Assembly (NCBI RefSeq): GCF_031834615.1
Contig: NZ_CP115543.1
Span: 3,917,001-3,981,000 of the forward strand
DNA from: Stenotrophomonas aracearum
GTDB lineage: Bacteria > Pseudomonadota > Gammaproteobacteria > Xanthomonadales > Xanthomonadaceae
Length of the DNA: 64,000 bases
Direction: 5' to 3'
In this document: positions 37,833-46,871 of the stretch, piece after piece
Layout of the letters: the number at the start of each line of letters is the position of its first letter
How positions within the stretch are numbered: position 1 is the first letter of the stretch
Translations under genes and position numbers: made by a program
The notes under the pieces: model-generated
What the model saw: only the letters and a program-made list of their open reading frames with translations
What the model was told of the DNA's origin: nothing
Databases searched by the model: none

Positions 37833-38153
37833 ATGCATCGACGTCTTGCTTCTATCATTCGGTTCTTGGCTGCACTGCTTCTTGCGGTGTGCCTAGTGGT
37901 GCCGACGGTCGAGGCCATGACATGCAGCGACCAGATGGATGAGGGCTCCTCGCAGGAAGTGCCGAAGCCGTCTGATCAGAAGAAGGATCAGCTTTCGGCA
38001 CACGGACACTGTCATCATGGTGGCGCGCTTCATCCGCCTTTCCTCTTTCCGCTAAGAGATGTTGTGGTGGCGGATGAGCCAATGACACTTGTGACCGCCG
38101 GAAACCTTCCGTCGGATAGGCTCGACGGTTTGATCCGTCCCCCCAGGGGCTGA
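37833..38153 (+). CDS. small exported His-rich protein, CzcI-like
   Basis: 106 residues. Signal peptide (FLAALLLAVCLVVPTVEA), then a short mature part with HGHCHHGG (His/Cys cluster) suited to binding Zn, Cd or Co, and a C-terminal LDGLIRPPRG. A second gene at 40660 has the same organisation: signal peptide, GHCHHAS cluster and LDGLTRPPQG end. Small periplasmic proteins of this kind sit before czcCBA in metal islands (CzcI). Role as metal-binding periplasmic regulator or chaperone is inferred. Confidence 0.65.
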   Translation: MHRRLASIIRFLAALLLAVCLVVPTVEAMTCSDQMDEGSSQEVPKPSDQKKDQLSAHGHCHHGGALHPPFLFPLRDVVVADEPMTLVTAGNLPSDRLDGLIRPPRG

Positions 38154-38433
38154 CAGCGATTCCTTTGCTCATTTTGTGAGCGAATGAACCGCCGCGTCTC
38201 CCCGCATGACTGGCAGCTCGTCTGCTGCTCTTCGAATCGTGCGTTGCGACCATTGGAGTCGCTGGGTGACCAGGCACTCTTGCTCCGGATCCGCCTGCGC
38301 GCGGTACCCGCTGCTGCACCTTTGATATTCCGGGTATATCCATGTCCACGTTCATGGCCTGTGCGTATAGTGCGCTCGGGGCCGGTCTTCCTGCTCTTCA
38401 GGTTCCTCCTGCGCAGCCAACTGGAGGCCTCGA

Positions 38434-40158
38434 ATGAAGAGCGCTTCATGGTGGCGCAATCGCCCAGAAGTCGGTCAGACATGGCTGATCATCGCCGTCT
38501 CTCTCTACTTCACGGTGGTCTTCAACAACGCGTTCGTTCGGTTCATTCTTGGAGCCTCGAACCACGAAGGAACTGCGCAGGCGCTGGTAATGAGCACCGC
38601 GCTAGTGTTCATCACCGGACTCCATGTGTTGCTCTTGTCCTTGCTCGGGTGGCGTTGGACGCTCAAGCCTATCCTGCTGGTGATGATTCCGGCATCCGCC
38701 GCCGCCGCCTACTATTCGGACAACTACGGCATCTTCTTTGATGCGAGCATGGTGCGTAACGTCTTCAGGACGGACACTGCGGAAGCAGGCGAGCTAATGA
38801 CTTGGGGGTTTGCAGGCGCGATGCTCTTAAAGAGCGCGCCGCCGTTACTCGTAGTTGTCTGGATTCGAATTCGTAAGGAGAGCAGCATCCTTCGCCTGCT
38901 GGTGAAGAGGGTGCTACTGGTTGTCGCCACCTTGGTCATCACTAGTGGCGCAGTTATGTCGCAGTTCGACGATCTCTCATCGCTGATGCGCAACAATAAG
39001 TCCGCGCGGTACTTGATTACGCCTGAGAACTACATCGTATCCAGCATCCGCGTCCTACAACAGGATCGGCGCGCACCACGCGGACCGCTGTCCAAAGTGG
39101 CCGAGGATGCCCGATTGGACCCTCATCCGATTGGTTCCAAGCCTCATCTACTTGTGATCGTTGTAGGCGAGACTGTCCGCGCGCAGAACTGGGGCCTGAG
39201 TGGGTATGCGCGTCAGACGACGCCAATGTTGGCCAGGCGTGATGTGGTCAATTACGTGGACGTGACCGCCTGCGGATCTAATACCGAGGTTTCCGTCCCT
39301 TGCATGTTTTCCGTGTATGGGAGGCGCAGTTATGACCGGGACAAGATCAAGCGGTCCGAGTCGCTTCTGCATGTGCTGGAGCGGGCGGGCGTTAAGACTC
39401 TCTGGCGCGACAATCAGTCCGGCTGCAAAGGCGTCTGCGCGGATCTTGCATTCGAATCGTATAGGGAGCCGCCTGATCATCCCTTGTGCACGAACCAAGC
39501 GTGCCGTGACGAAGTGATGTTGAGTGGACTTCATGGCGCCATTGACGACAACCCCGGTGATGTCGTGGTAGTCCTGCACCAGCTGGGGAACCATGGACCG
39601 GCCTACTTCAAGCGATACGGCGAAGAGTTCAGGACGTTCACCCCCGACTGCCGCAGTGCTGATCTTGGCAAGTGCACTCGAGAGGAGATCGTCAACGCAT
39701 ACGACAACGCAATTGTCGCCACTGATGACTTCCTCGCTAAAGCTATTGACATGCTGGCTGCGGACACTTCACACGACACCGCGATGATCTACGTATCAGA
39801 CCATGGCGAATCGCTGGGAGAAGGAAATCTATATCTTCACGGACTCCCTTATGCGATCGCCCCGGCAACTCAGGTCAAAGTCCCAATGGTGGTGTGGTTG
39901 TCCGAGGGCATTCAGCGCGAACGCGGAATCGACCCGTCCTGTCTACGGGCGCAAGCCGGCAGCTCCATTAGTCACGACAACCTGTTTCATTCGGTGCTTG
40001 GCCTTATGGAGGTTCAGACAGAGGTCCGGGACGAAGGTCTAAACCTGTTCGGGAGATGCGAGAAGCCGAATGCGGAGACCGAGACGCCCACATCCGGCCA
40101 GTCGAAGAGGTCCGGAACGTCAAAGATTGCTGAAGTTCTGGGAGATGAACATGGCTGA
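38434..40158 (+). CDS. eptA: phosphoethanolamine-lipid A transferase (EptA/MCR family)
   Basis: 574 residues. Transfers phosphoethanolamine from phosphatidylethanolamine to lipid A, lowering the negative charge and the binding of cationic peptides such as polymyxins. About five N-terminal membrane segments (to about residue 180), then a periplasmic sulfatase-fold domain: Zn-site GETVRAQN, nucleophile Thr284 in CGSNTEVSVPCMFS, SDHGESLGEGN, LHGLPYAIAP. GGAGG is 7 bases before the ATG. The gene overlaps dgkA by 8 bases, as in mcr-3 type loci. It lies on the island, so it is an acquired copy. It could be MCR-like; assignment to a named mcr group needs comparison. Confidence 0.87.
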   Translation: MKSASWWRNRPEVGQTWLIIAVSLYFTVVFNNAFVRFILGASNHEGTAQALVMSTALVFITGLHVLLLSLLGWRWTLKPILLVMIPASAAAAYYSDNYGIFFDASMVRNVFRTDTAEAGELMTWGFAGAMLLKSAPPLLVVVWIRIRKESSILRLLVKRVLLVVATLVITSGAVMSQFDDLSSLMRNNKSARYLITPENYIVSSIRVLQQDRRAPRGPLSKVAEDARLDPHPIGSKPHLLVIVVGETVRAQNWGLSGYARQTTPMLARRDVVNYVDVTACGSNTEVSVPCMFSVYGRRSYDRDKIKRSESLLHVLERAGVKTLWRDNQSGCKGVCADLAFESYREPPDHPLCTNQACRDEVMLSGLHGAIDDNPGDVVVVLHQLGNHGPAYFKRYGEEFRTFTPDCRSADLGKCTREEIVNAYDNAIVATDDFLAKAIDMLAADTSHDTAMIYVSDHGESLGEGNLYLHGLPYAIAPATQVKVPMVVWLSEGIQRERGIDPSCLRAQAGSSISHDNLFHSVLGLMEVQTEVRDEGLNLFGRCEKPNAETETPTSGQSKRSGTSKIAEVLGDEHG

Positions 40159-40522
40159 CATTTACGGCCACAAACCTCGCGGCCCTCTGGGGGTTATGAA
40201 GGCTTTTCGGTGGTCTCTTCTTGGAATACGGGCAGCTTGGCTGCATGAGTCCTCGTTTCGGCTAGAGGCGGTCATGGCGCTGCTGCTCGCTCCGGCAGCC
40301 TTCTGGATTGCCGATTCGCCAGTTGAGCTCGTACTGCTTATAGGCTCGCTGTTGATCGTTTTGGCAGCAGAACTGCTTAACTCAGCCGTCGAGGCGGTCA
40401 TAGAGCGGTACGGGCCTGAGTACCATGAGCTGGCCGGGCGAGCCAAAGACATGGGTTCGGCTGCCGTATTCATGACGCTCACCAACGCAGGGGTGACCTG
40501 GATCGCCATAGCGGCCATGTGA
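40151..40522 (+). CDS. dgkA: diacylglycerol kinase
   Basis: 123 residues. Small integral-membrane kinase that recycles diacylglycerol to phosphatidic acid. Conserved blocks: AAELLNSAVEAVIER (catalytic Glu/Asn helix) and YHELAGRAKDMGSAAV, both nearly identical to E. coli DgkA; three membrane segments. Its start lies inside the last codons of eptA (GGAG 6 bases before the ATG at 40151; an ATG at 40145 has no room for the site). It removes the diacylglycerol released by the transferase, as in other eptA/mcr-dgkA pairs. Confidence 0.9.
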   Translation: MADIYGHKPRGPLGVMKAFRWSLLGIRAAWLHESSFRLEAVMALLLAPAAFWIADSPVELVLLIGSLLIVLAAELLNSAVEAVIERYGPEYHELAGRAKDMGSAAVFMTLTNAGVTWIAIAAM

Positions 40523-40659
40523 TGGGTCTCACGCCACAGCCGCTTAAACCGCGGCGGTAGAGCACGGAAGCTGTCCCAGAAGTGAATAGCTCCGTGCTAA
40601 TGGCGTATCGCCGCCGATTGTTATTGTATCCCCTCTCAAGTGGTTGATAGCCTTTGAAA

Positions 40660-40998
40660 ATGCGCCACGTCTCCCGGAAAATTGGGTTCGTTCTACTGAT
40701 GCTGCTGATGGCGGCGTTCGTGGTCGTTCCTATTTCCGACGCGTTGGCGTGCTCGGCTGAGCCGCATTCAGCGGCCAGTGCCCCGCAGGATGCGGCTGGG
40801 GACTTGGATGGGAAGTCGGACCATGAGGTCCCGGGGGCCGGATGTAGCCACGGCCACTGCCACCATGCCAGTGCCAGCCTTCCTTTGGAAGCCGCGACCC
40901 CGCCGCAGTTGACGCTTCCGGCGGTTTGGAACGCTCATACCGGCGCTAATGGCGATGCGGTTGTTCTAGACGGGCTAACGCGCCCACCCCAGGGCTGA
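40660..40998 (+). CDS. small exported His-rich protein, CzcI-like (second copy)
   Basis: 112 residues from the ATG at 40660; a TTG two codons upstream (40654) is possible. Signal peptide (IGFVLLMLLMAAFVVVPISDALA), a mature part with Cys/His (GAGCSHGHCHHASASL), and the C-terminal LDGLTRPPQG shared with the gene at 37833. It directly precedes czcC (60 bases). Probably a periplasmic metal-binding protein of the czc operon, inferred from position and composition. Confidence 0.68.
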   Translation: MRHVSRKIGFVLLMLLMAAFVVVPISDALACSAEPHSAASAPQDAAGDLDGKSDHEVPGAGCSHGHCHHASASLPLEAATPPQLTLPAVWNAHTGANGDAVVLDGLTRPPQG

Positions 40999-41057
40999 TC
41001 AGAGCTTGACCCGCACATTGCGGGATCTGGTTTCTTTTCATCTCTGGAAAACTCTAC

Positions 41058-42311
41058 ATGTCGACCTCCACACGTCGGCCGCTGCATGCGGCCGGGCTGT
41101 TCGTGGCTGTCCTGCTGGCGCTCGCGCCGGCGGGGCCTGCCGCCGCGCAAGCTTCTCCCTCCTATGACGACCTGCTGGGTCGTCTTGATCAGTTGTCTGG
41201 CACCATTCAAGGCGTCGCATTGTCTGAAGCCGCCGATGCGCGTGTTCAACAGGCCCGTGCGCTTAAGAACCCCACGGTTTCTTACGACCTTGAGAATGCC
41301 CAAGGTACTGGCGCGTACCGTGGTACCAGCAACGCTGATTCGATCATCACCCTTTCTCAGCCGCTGGAGTTGTTTGGCCAGCGCGGTGCACGTGTGCGTG
41401 CGGCACAAAGCGAAGCCCAGGCTGCGGGACTGCGTAGCGAGCTGAGTCGGAGCGAAGTGGCCGCACTGCTCGCAACGACCTACGCACAGGCCGAAAGCGC
41501 ACTGCGACGCTATGATCTAGCCAACGAGGCACTCCAGCTGATTCAGGAAGATGCCGCCGCCACGAGCGCCATGGTCCAGCAAGGTCGCGAGCCTCAGCTC
41601 CGGGCAGTGCAGGCGCAGAGTGAAGTGTCCAACGCCAAAGCGGCTCTGGATGAAGCCTTGGCGTTCCGGGACGCGGCCCTTGCTCGGTTGGCCGGTGCAG
41701 CACAGCTGGATGCGTCGGTTGACGCAATAAGTGAAAGCCTCCTGGATCGCGCCCCGCCCATGCCTACCGGCGACGCTCGTGCGGCATTGGCGGTCCGGAT
41801 CGCAGAGGCAGAAGCGGCGACGGCGGGCAGGCTCGTGGACGTGGAGCGCAAGCGCGCGCTTCCCGACCTGAGCGCAACCGTGGCGCAGACAAACTTCCGC
41901 CAGGCAGGCGAGCGTGCGTACAACATCGGCGTGAGTCTCTCAATCCCACTCTTCGACCGGAACAGCGGCGGCATTCGTGCGGCATACGCCGAGCAGCGAG
42001 CCGCTGATGCTCGTCTTGAACAGCAGAAGCGCGAGAGTGAAGCAAATCGGGTTTCCGCGATTGCGTCATTGAAGGCATCCAACAGCCGAACGCGTGCCGC
42101 TGACGAAAGCGTCACGGCCGGTGAAGAGGCCTACCGCCTTGCTCGCATCGGCTTTGAAGCCGGCCGGATATCCCAATTGGAACTGCGCAGCACGCGTTCG
42201 ACGTTGATCGCCGCGCGGGCCTCCGCCGTTGACGCAAGGCTCGCGCGCGTGGCCGCCGAAATTGAACTTGCCCGTCTCGAAGGACGCGCCCCCTTTCTGG
42301 AGCAGAAATGA
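41058..42311 (+). CDS. czcC: CzcC-type outer-membrane efflux protein
   Basis: 417 residues, TolC/OEP superfamily. Signal peptide (LHAAGLFVAVLLALAPAGPAAA), then two OEP repeats of long amphipathic helices (ALAAALLATTYAQAESALRRYD region and KRESEANRVSAIASLKASNSR region), with the family's Ala-rich coiled segments. Outer-membrane duct of the heavy-metal RND pump; its stop overlaps czcB (ATGA). The CzcC family is around 400 residues, so full length. Confidence 0.85.
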   Translation: MSTSTRRPLHAAGLFVAVLLALAPAGPAAAQASPSYDDLLGRLDQLSGTIQGVALSEAADARVQQARALKNPTVSYDLENAQGTGAYRGTSNADSIITLSQPLELFGQRGARVRAAQSEAQAAGLRSELSRSEVAALLATTYAQAESALRRYDLANEALQLIQEDAAATSAMVQQGREPQLRAVQAQSEVSNAKAALDEALAFRDAALARLAGAAQLDASVDAISESLLDRAPPMPTGDARAALAVRIAEAEAATAGRLVDVERKRALPDLSATVAQTNFRQAGERAYNIGVSLSIPLFDRNSGGIRAAYAEQRAADARLEQQKRESEANRVSAIASLKASNSRTRAADESVTAGEEAYRLARIGFEAGRISQLELRSTRSTLIAARASAVDARLARVAAEIELARLEGRAPFLEQK

Positions 42312-43555
42312 ACAAGCCTCGTAATCCCATTCTCGTCGGCGCGCTGCTGCTGTCTGCCCTGGTCCTTACTGGTGGCTTGACCGCCTGCCAAGGTTCTAGT
42401 GAAGCCCCCACCACAGAGAAGGACGCGTCGGCCAATGAAGACGGCCACGGTCATGCGGAGGGTGAAGGTGAAGGCGAGGACGGTGCCAAGCCCGCCGATG
42501 ACCATGCCGGGGAAGCCCCTGGCGCGCACGCAGAAGAAGAGGCACCGGAGGGTGTGGTCCAACTGACGGCCGACCAGATCAAGGCATCAGGAGTGGGCGT
42601 AATCGCCGTGGGGCGTGGTGGCGGCGCTTCCACGCGCATTGCCGGACGCGTAGAGCCCTCGATCGGGGCGCGCGCATCGGTGGCCGCGACGGTGACCGGC
42701 CGCGTGGAGCGAGTGCTGGTTGCGCCGGGCTCACAGGTCAAGGCCAACCAGACACTTGCTGTCGTGGTCAGCGGCGACGCCGCCACCTTCCGCGCGGCGG
42801 CCGTCTCGGCGGGCGCGGAGGCCGAAGTCGCCCGCCTGGTGTACGGCCGCGACAAGGCACTGGTTGAGCAAGGTGTCGTTGCACGCCAAGAGATGGAGAC
42901 GTCTCGCGCGCGCTCGATTGCTGCGGAGGCAGCCGCTGCAGCGGCCCGTGCCCAAGCCGCAGCCAACGGCTCGCCCGACAGTTCCGGCCGGGTGAGCATT
43001 ACCAGCCCGGTTTCGGGGGTGGTCGGCAACGTGCAGGTCACGCCGGGTGGAGTGGTGTCGGCGGGCAGCGTGGTGGCAGACGTCTCGAACCCGGACATGA
43101 ACGAACTGGTGTTTACCGCACCTCCCGCATTGGCCTCACAGGTCGCCGCCGGCATGAAGCTGGAAGTGACCGCACCGACCGGGGCATTCCAGGCAGAAGT
43201 CACTGGCGTGGCCGCTGACATTCGCCAGCAGGGTGGTACCACGGTCATCCGCGCGAAGCCCCTGACGGCGGCGTTGCCGCCTGCCGGATCACCGATTTCG
43301 GCGCTCGTGGTGGCTGACGGAGACGCAGATTCGCTGAGCGTCCCGGCCGACGCCGTGCAGACGGTGGACGGCAACAGCGTGGTGTTCGTCGAAACCCCGG
43401 AAGGCTTCAAGGCTACCCCGGTCATGGTCGGGCGTCGTGCCGGCGGCAGCGTCGAAATCGTCAACGGCCTCAATGGCACCGAGCGCATCGTCGGTACCAA
43501 TGCCTTCCTGCTCAAGGCCGAACTGGCCAAGGGTGAAGCCGAGCACGGCCACTAA
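42308..43555 (+). CDS. czcB: CzcB-type periplasmic adaptor (membrane fusion protein)
   Basis: 415 residues. N-terminal signal with a lipobox (GGLTAC), so probably a lipoprotein. A His/Glu-rich stretch (about 40-80; GHGHAEGEGEGE, DDHAGEAPGAHA) is typical of CzcB-type adaptors that capture divalent metal before delivery to CzcA. Then the barrel-sandwich (RIAGRVEPSIGARA), coiled-coil hairpin, beta-barrel and membrane-proximal parts. 4-base overlap with czcC and 11 bases to czcA. Confidence 0.87.
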   Translation: MNKPRNPILVGALLLSALVLTGGLTACQGSSEAPTTEKDASANEDGHGHAEGEGEGEDGAKPADDHAGEAPGAHAEEEAPEGVVQLTADQIKASGVGVIAVGRGGGASTRIAGRVEPSIGARASVAATVTGRVERVLVAPGSQVKANQTLAVVVSGDAATFRAAAVSAGAEAEVARLVYGRDKALVEQGVVARQEMETSRARSIAAEAAAAAARAQAAANGSPDSSGRVSITSPVSGVVGNVQVTPGGVVSAGSVVADVSNPDMNELVFTAPPALASQVAAGMKLEVTAPTGAFQAEVTGVAADIRQQGGTTVIRAKPLTAALPPAGSPISALVVADGDADSLSVPADAVQTVDGNSVVFVETPEGFKATPVMVGRRAGGSVEIVNGLNGTERIVGTNAFLLKAELAKGEAEHGH

Positions 43556-43566
43556 GGAATCCATAT

Positions 43567-46500
43567 ATGTTCACTATCATCATAGAATCAGCGGTCCGTT
43601 TCCGCTGGTTGGTGGTGTTCCTTGCCGCGATGGTGGCCAGCTGGGGCTTGTTCCAGCTGAGCAAATTGCCCATTGACGCGGTACCGGACATAACCAACAG
43701 ACAGGTGCAGATCAACTCGATCGCGCCGGCGCTCACCCCTGAGCAGATCGAGCGGCAGGTGACGTACCCGCTTGAGACCGCGTTGGCCGGCATCCCGGGG
43801 CTGAACACCACACGCTCGCTGTCGCGCAACGGCTTCTCGCAGGTCACGGCGATCTTCACCGACCAGACCGACATCTACTTCGCGCGCCAGCAGGTGGCCG
43901 AACGCATGCGCGAAGCGGCGGACAGCCTGCCCGAAGGTGTGTCCCCGGTCCTGTCACCGGTGACCACCGGCCTGGGTGAGGTTCTCATGTGGACGGTGGA
44001 CTTCACCGACTACGATCCGAAGAACCTGGCACCCAAGGGGCAGGCAGGCTGGCAGGAGGGCGAGGTCTACCTCACGCCGGAGGGTAACAGGCTCACTACC
44101 GCCGAAGAGCGTGCCACCTACCTGCGTACCGTGCAGGACTGGATCATCGCCCCGCAGATGCGTTCCAGCCCCGGCCTTGCCGGCGTGGATACCGTGGGCG
44201 GCTACGTGAAGGAGTACGGGGTCCATCCGGACAGCGCACGCCTGGCGGCTTACGGATTGGGGTTGAACGACCTCGTCCAGGCACTGGAGCGGTCGAACGT
44301 GCAGGCCGGTGCAGGCTTCGTCCAGCGTGCAGGCGAAGGCCTCGTGGTCCGCGCCGATGGTCTGGCGTTGACGACCAGCGACCTGGCGCAGTCACCCGTG
44401 GCGACCAAGGACGGGGTGGTGATCCGCGTCGCCGACGTTGCCGACGTCGAACTCAGCCGCGCACCGCGACTGGGTGCCGCAAGCCGCAACGGACATGAGG
44501 CCGTGCTGGGCACGGCGCTGATGATCGCCGGCGGCAACAGCCGCACGGTGGCGCAGTCCGCAGCGGACCGATTGGTCGAGGTGAACAAGTCGCTTCCGCC
44601 CAACATCTTTGCGGTGCCAGTGCTCGACCGTAGCCAGCTCGTCAATTCGACCATCAAGACCGTTGCCAAGAACCTGACCGAAGGTGCGCTGCTGGTCGTG
44701 GTGGTGCTGTTCCTGCTGCTGGGCAACCTGCGCGCGGCGACTATTACGGCGCTCGTCATTCCGCTGTCGTTCCTGTTTGCCGTGATCGGCATGAACCGGT
44801 TCGGGATCAGCGGCAACCTGATGAGCCTGGGTGCGTTGGACTTCGGTATCCTCGTGGATGGCGCAGTGATTGTTATTGAATCCACGCTTCTGATGCTGGG
44901 GCAGCGCCGCGCCGAACTGGGCAGGCCGCTGACGGCCATGGAACGGATGAAGATAGCCACGGAATCGGCCAAGAAGATGGCGCGACCGGCGGCTTTTGGT
45001 CAGTTGATCATTCTGTTGGTCTTCCTGCCGATCATGACCCTCGAAGGCGTCGAAGGAAAAACCTTCCAGCCGATGGCGGCCACCTTCATGCTGGCGCTCT
45101 TGGGTGCCTTCATCTTCTCCTTTACCCTGGTGCCGGCCTTGACCGCCCTGTGGGTGCGCGAGCCGAAGATGAAGCCCGGCGAAGAGCTCCATCACGGCGA
45201 GCACGAGACCAAGCTAATCAAGGTGCTGCGCACCCGAATCGAGCCTGTGATCGAGCGTGCTGTCGCCATGCCGCGCGTGGTGCTCGGAGGCGCGGTACTG
45301 ACACTAGCGGTAGGCGTGACCTCGTTCATGATGCTGGGGCGCGAGTTCATGCCCACGCTGGATGAGGGCAACTTGGCCATGCAGGCGCTGCGGGTTCCCT
45401 CCACCTCGTTGGAGCAGTCCCTGGCCATGCAGTTGGCACTAGAGAAGGCCATTGCGAAGGAGCCGGAAGTGGAGACGGTGTTCTCCCGGACTGGTACTGC
45501 GGAGGCGGCCATCGACCCGATGCCCACCAACATTTCCGACAGCGTGATTGTGCTGAAGCCCAGAAGCGCATGGCCGGATCCGAAGCTTTCCAAGGATGAG
45601 CTGGTGGGGCGGTTCGAGTCCGTGGCGTCGAAGCAGCTCGGCAACAGTTTCGAGTTCAGTCAACCCATTGAGCTGCGCTTCAACGAGCTCATCTCCGGTG
45701 TGCGTACCGATCTTGCCGTGATGATCTACGGTGATGACTTCGGTGAGTTGCAGAAGGTCGCAGACCAGGTGGCGCTCAAACTGCGTGGCGTCCAAGGCTC
45801 CGCGGACGTGCGGGTCGAGCAGATCTCCGGCCTGCCAACCCTGAACGTCAAGATCGACCATCTGGCAGCCGCGCAATACGGGTTGACCGCAGCGGACGTG
45901 AGCGATGCTCTGTCGACTGGCATCGGCGGCACTGCTGCGGGAAAGATCTTCGAGGGTGATCGCCGCTTTGACGTGGTGGTGCGTCTGGATGACGCGGCAC
46001 GCAATGATCCGGACCAGCTTAGCTCGTTGCCCATTGCCACACCCTCTGGTGCGGTGATACCGCTTTCGTCCGTCGCTCGGATCACCATAAGCGAAGGACC
46101 AAATCAGATCAGTCGAAACAACGGCAGCCGTCGAGTCGTGGTGCAAGCCAACGTCCGTGGGCGTGACCTGGGTGGGTTTGTTGGCGAAGCGCAGACGGCG
46201 GTAGCGGACGTGAAGCTTCCTGCAGGTTCCTATCTCACCTGGGGCGGGCAGTTCGAGAACCTGCAGCGGGCAGAGAAGCGACTGGCGGCAGTGGTTCCTG
46301 TCGTGTTCCTGTTGATTGGTGCTCTGCTGTTCATGGCACTGCGCAGCGCCAAAGAAGCCATTCTTGTGTTCAGCTGCGTACCGCTGGCGCTGGTGGGCGG
46401 AATCCTGGCTTTGCTGCTGAGGGGCATGCCGTTCTCGGTGTCCGCAGCCGTGGGGTTCATTGCGGTGTCCGGCGTCGCCACGCTGAACGGCCTGGTGCTG

Positions 46501-46794
46501 ATGCAAGCCATCCGGGAGCGGCTTGATGCAGGCGATGCACCGTTGGTGGCGTCCCTCAATGGCGCAGCGAGTCGTATCCGCGCCGTGCTCACCACTGCGC
46601 TGGTGGCCATTGTCGGCTTCATCCCCATGGCGATCGCCAGCGGTTCGGGTGCAGAAGTCCAGAAGCCGCTCGCTACCGTCGTTATCGGTGGCTTGCTCAC
46701 CGCGACCATCCTCACGTTGCTGGTGCTTCCCACCTTTGCTGGCCGCATAGCCAAGCCAAGCACCGTCGCAGTAGGAAAGGACGAAGATCACTGA
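43567..46794 (+). CDS. czcA: CzcA-type heavy-metal RND efflux pump
   Basis: 1075 residues, twelve membrane segments in the RND arrangement with two large periplasmic loops. Proton-relay/metal-specificity signature LDFGILVDGAVIVIES in TM4 (Asp425, Asp431, Glu438) matches the HME1 group exporting Zn, Co and Cd. N-terminal DAVPDITNRQVQIN and PALTPEQIERQVTYPLE blocks are also typical. Works with CzcB and CzcC as a tripartite pump. AGGA lies 8 bases before the ATG. A hairpin at 46810 separates it from the P-type ATPase. Confidence 0.93.
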   Translation: MFTIIIESAVRFRWLVVFLAAMVASWGLFQLSKLPIDAVPDITNRQVQINSIAPALTPEQIERQVTYPLETALAGIPGLNTTRSLSRNGFSQVTAIFTDQTDIYFARQQVAERMREAADSLPEGVSPVLSPVTTGLGEVLMWTVDFTDYDPKNLAPKGQAGWQEGEVYLTPEGNRLTTAEERATYLRTVQDWIIAPQMRSSPGLAGVDTVGGYVKEYGVHPDSARLAAYGLGLNDLVQALERSNVQAGAGFVQRAGEGLVVRADGLALTTSDLAQSPVATKDGVVIRVADVADVELSRAPRLGAASRNGHEAVLGTALMIAGGNSRTVAQSAADRLVEVNKSLPPNIFAVPVLDRSQLVNSTIKTVAKNLTEGALLVVVVLFLLLGNLRAATITALVIPLSFLFAVIGMNRFGISGNLMSLGALDFGILVDGAVIVIESTLLMLGQRRAELGRPLTAMERMKIATESAKKMARPAAFGQLIILLVFLPIMTLEGVEGKTFQPMAATFMLALLGAFIFSFTLVPALTALWVREPKMKPGEELHHGEHETKLIKVLRTRIEPVIERAVAMPRVVLGGAVLTLAVGVTSFMMLGREFMPTLDEGNLAMQALRVPSTSLEQSLAMQLALEKAIAKEPEVETVFSRTGTAEAAIDPMPTNISDSVIVLKPRSAWPDPKLSKDELVGRFESVASKQLGNSFEFSQPIELRFNELISGVRTDLAVMIYGDDFGELQKVADQVALKLRGVQGSADVRVEQISGLPTLNVKIDHLAAAQYGLTAADVSDALSTGIGGTAAGKIFEGDRRFDVVVRLDDAARNDPDQLSSLPIATPSGAVIPLSSVARITISEGPNQISRNNGSRRVVVQANVRGRDLGGFVGEAQTAVADVKLPAGSYLTWGGQFENLQRAEKRLAAVVPVVFLLIGALLFMALRSAKEAILVFSCVPLALVGGILALLLRGMPFSVSAAVGFIAVSGVATLNGLVLMQAIRERLDAGDAPLVASLNGAASRIRAVLTTALVAIVGFIPMAIASGSGAEVQKPLATVVIGGLLTATILTLLVLPTFAGRIAKPSTVAVGKDEDH

Positions 46795-46809
46795 TTAGCT
46801 GACACCGAG

Positions 46810-46837
46810 CTCGGGCGCAGAATTTGCTGCGCTCGAG
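46810..46837 (+). terminator. hairpin between czcA and the P-type ATPase gene
   Basis: 11-bp stem (46810-46820 with 46827-46837, one G-T pair), loop AATTTG. No long T tract follows, so it may be a weak terminator or an mRNA-stabilising end for czcCBA. Confidence 0.5.
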
Positions 46838-46871
46838 CCTTGAATGATCAGATCAAAATCGGAGAATAGAG

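Noticed and set aside
38184..38741. 185-codon frame overlapping the start of eptA
   Set aside because: No domain, overlaps 300 bases of a conserved gene and lacks a ribosome site.
38434..40158. Naming the transferase as a specific mcr allele
   Set aside because: Motifs fit EptA and MCR equally; only a phylogeny can separate them.
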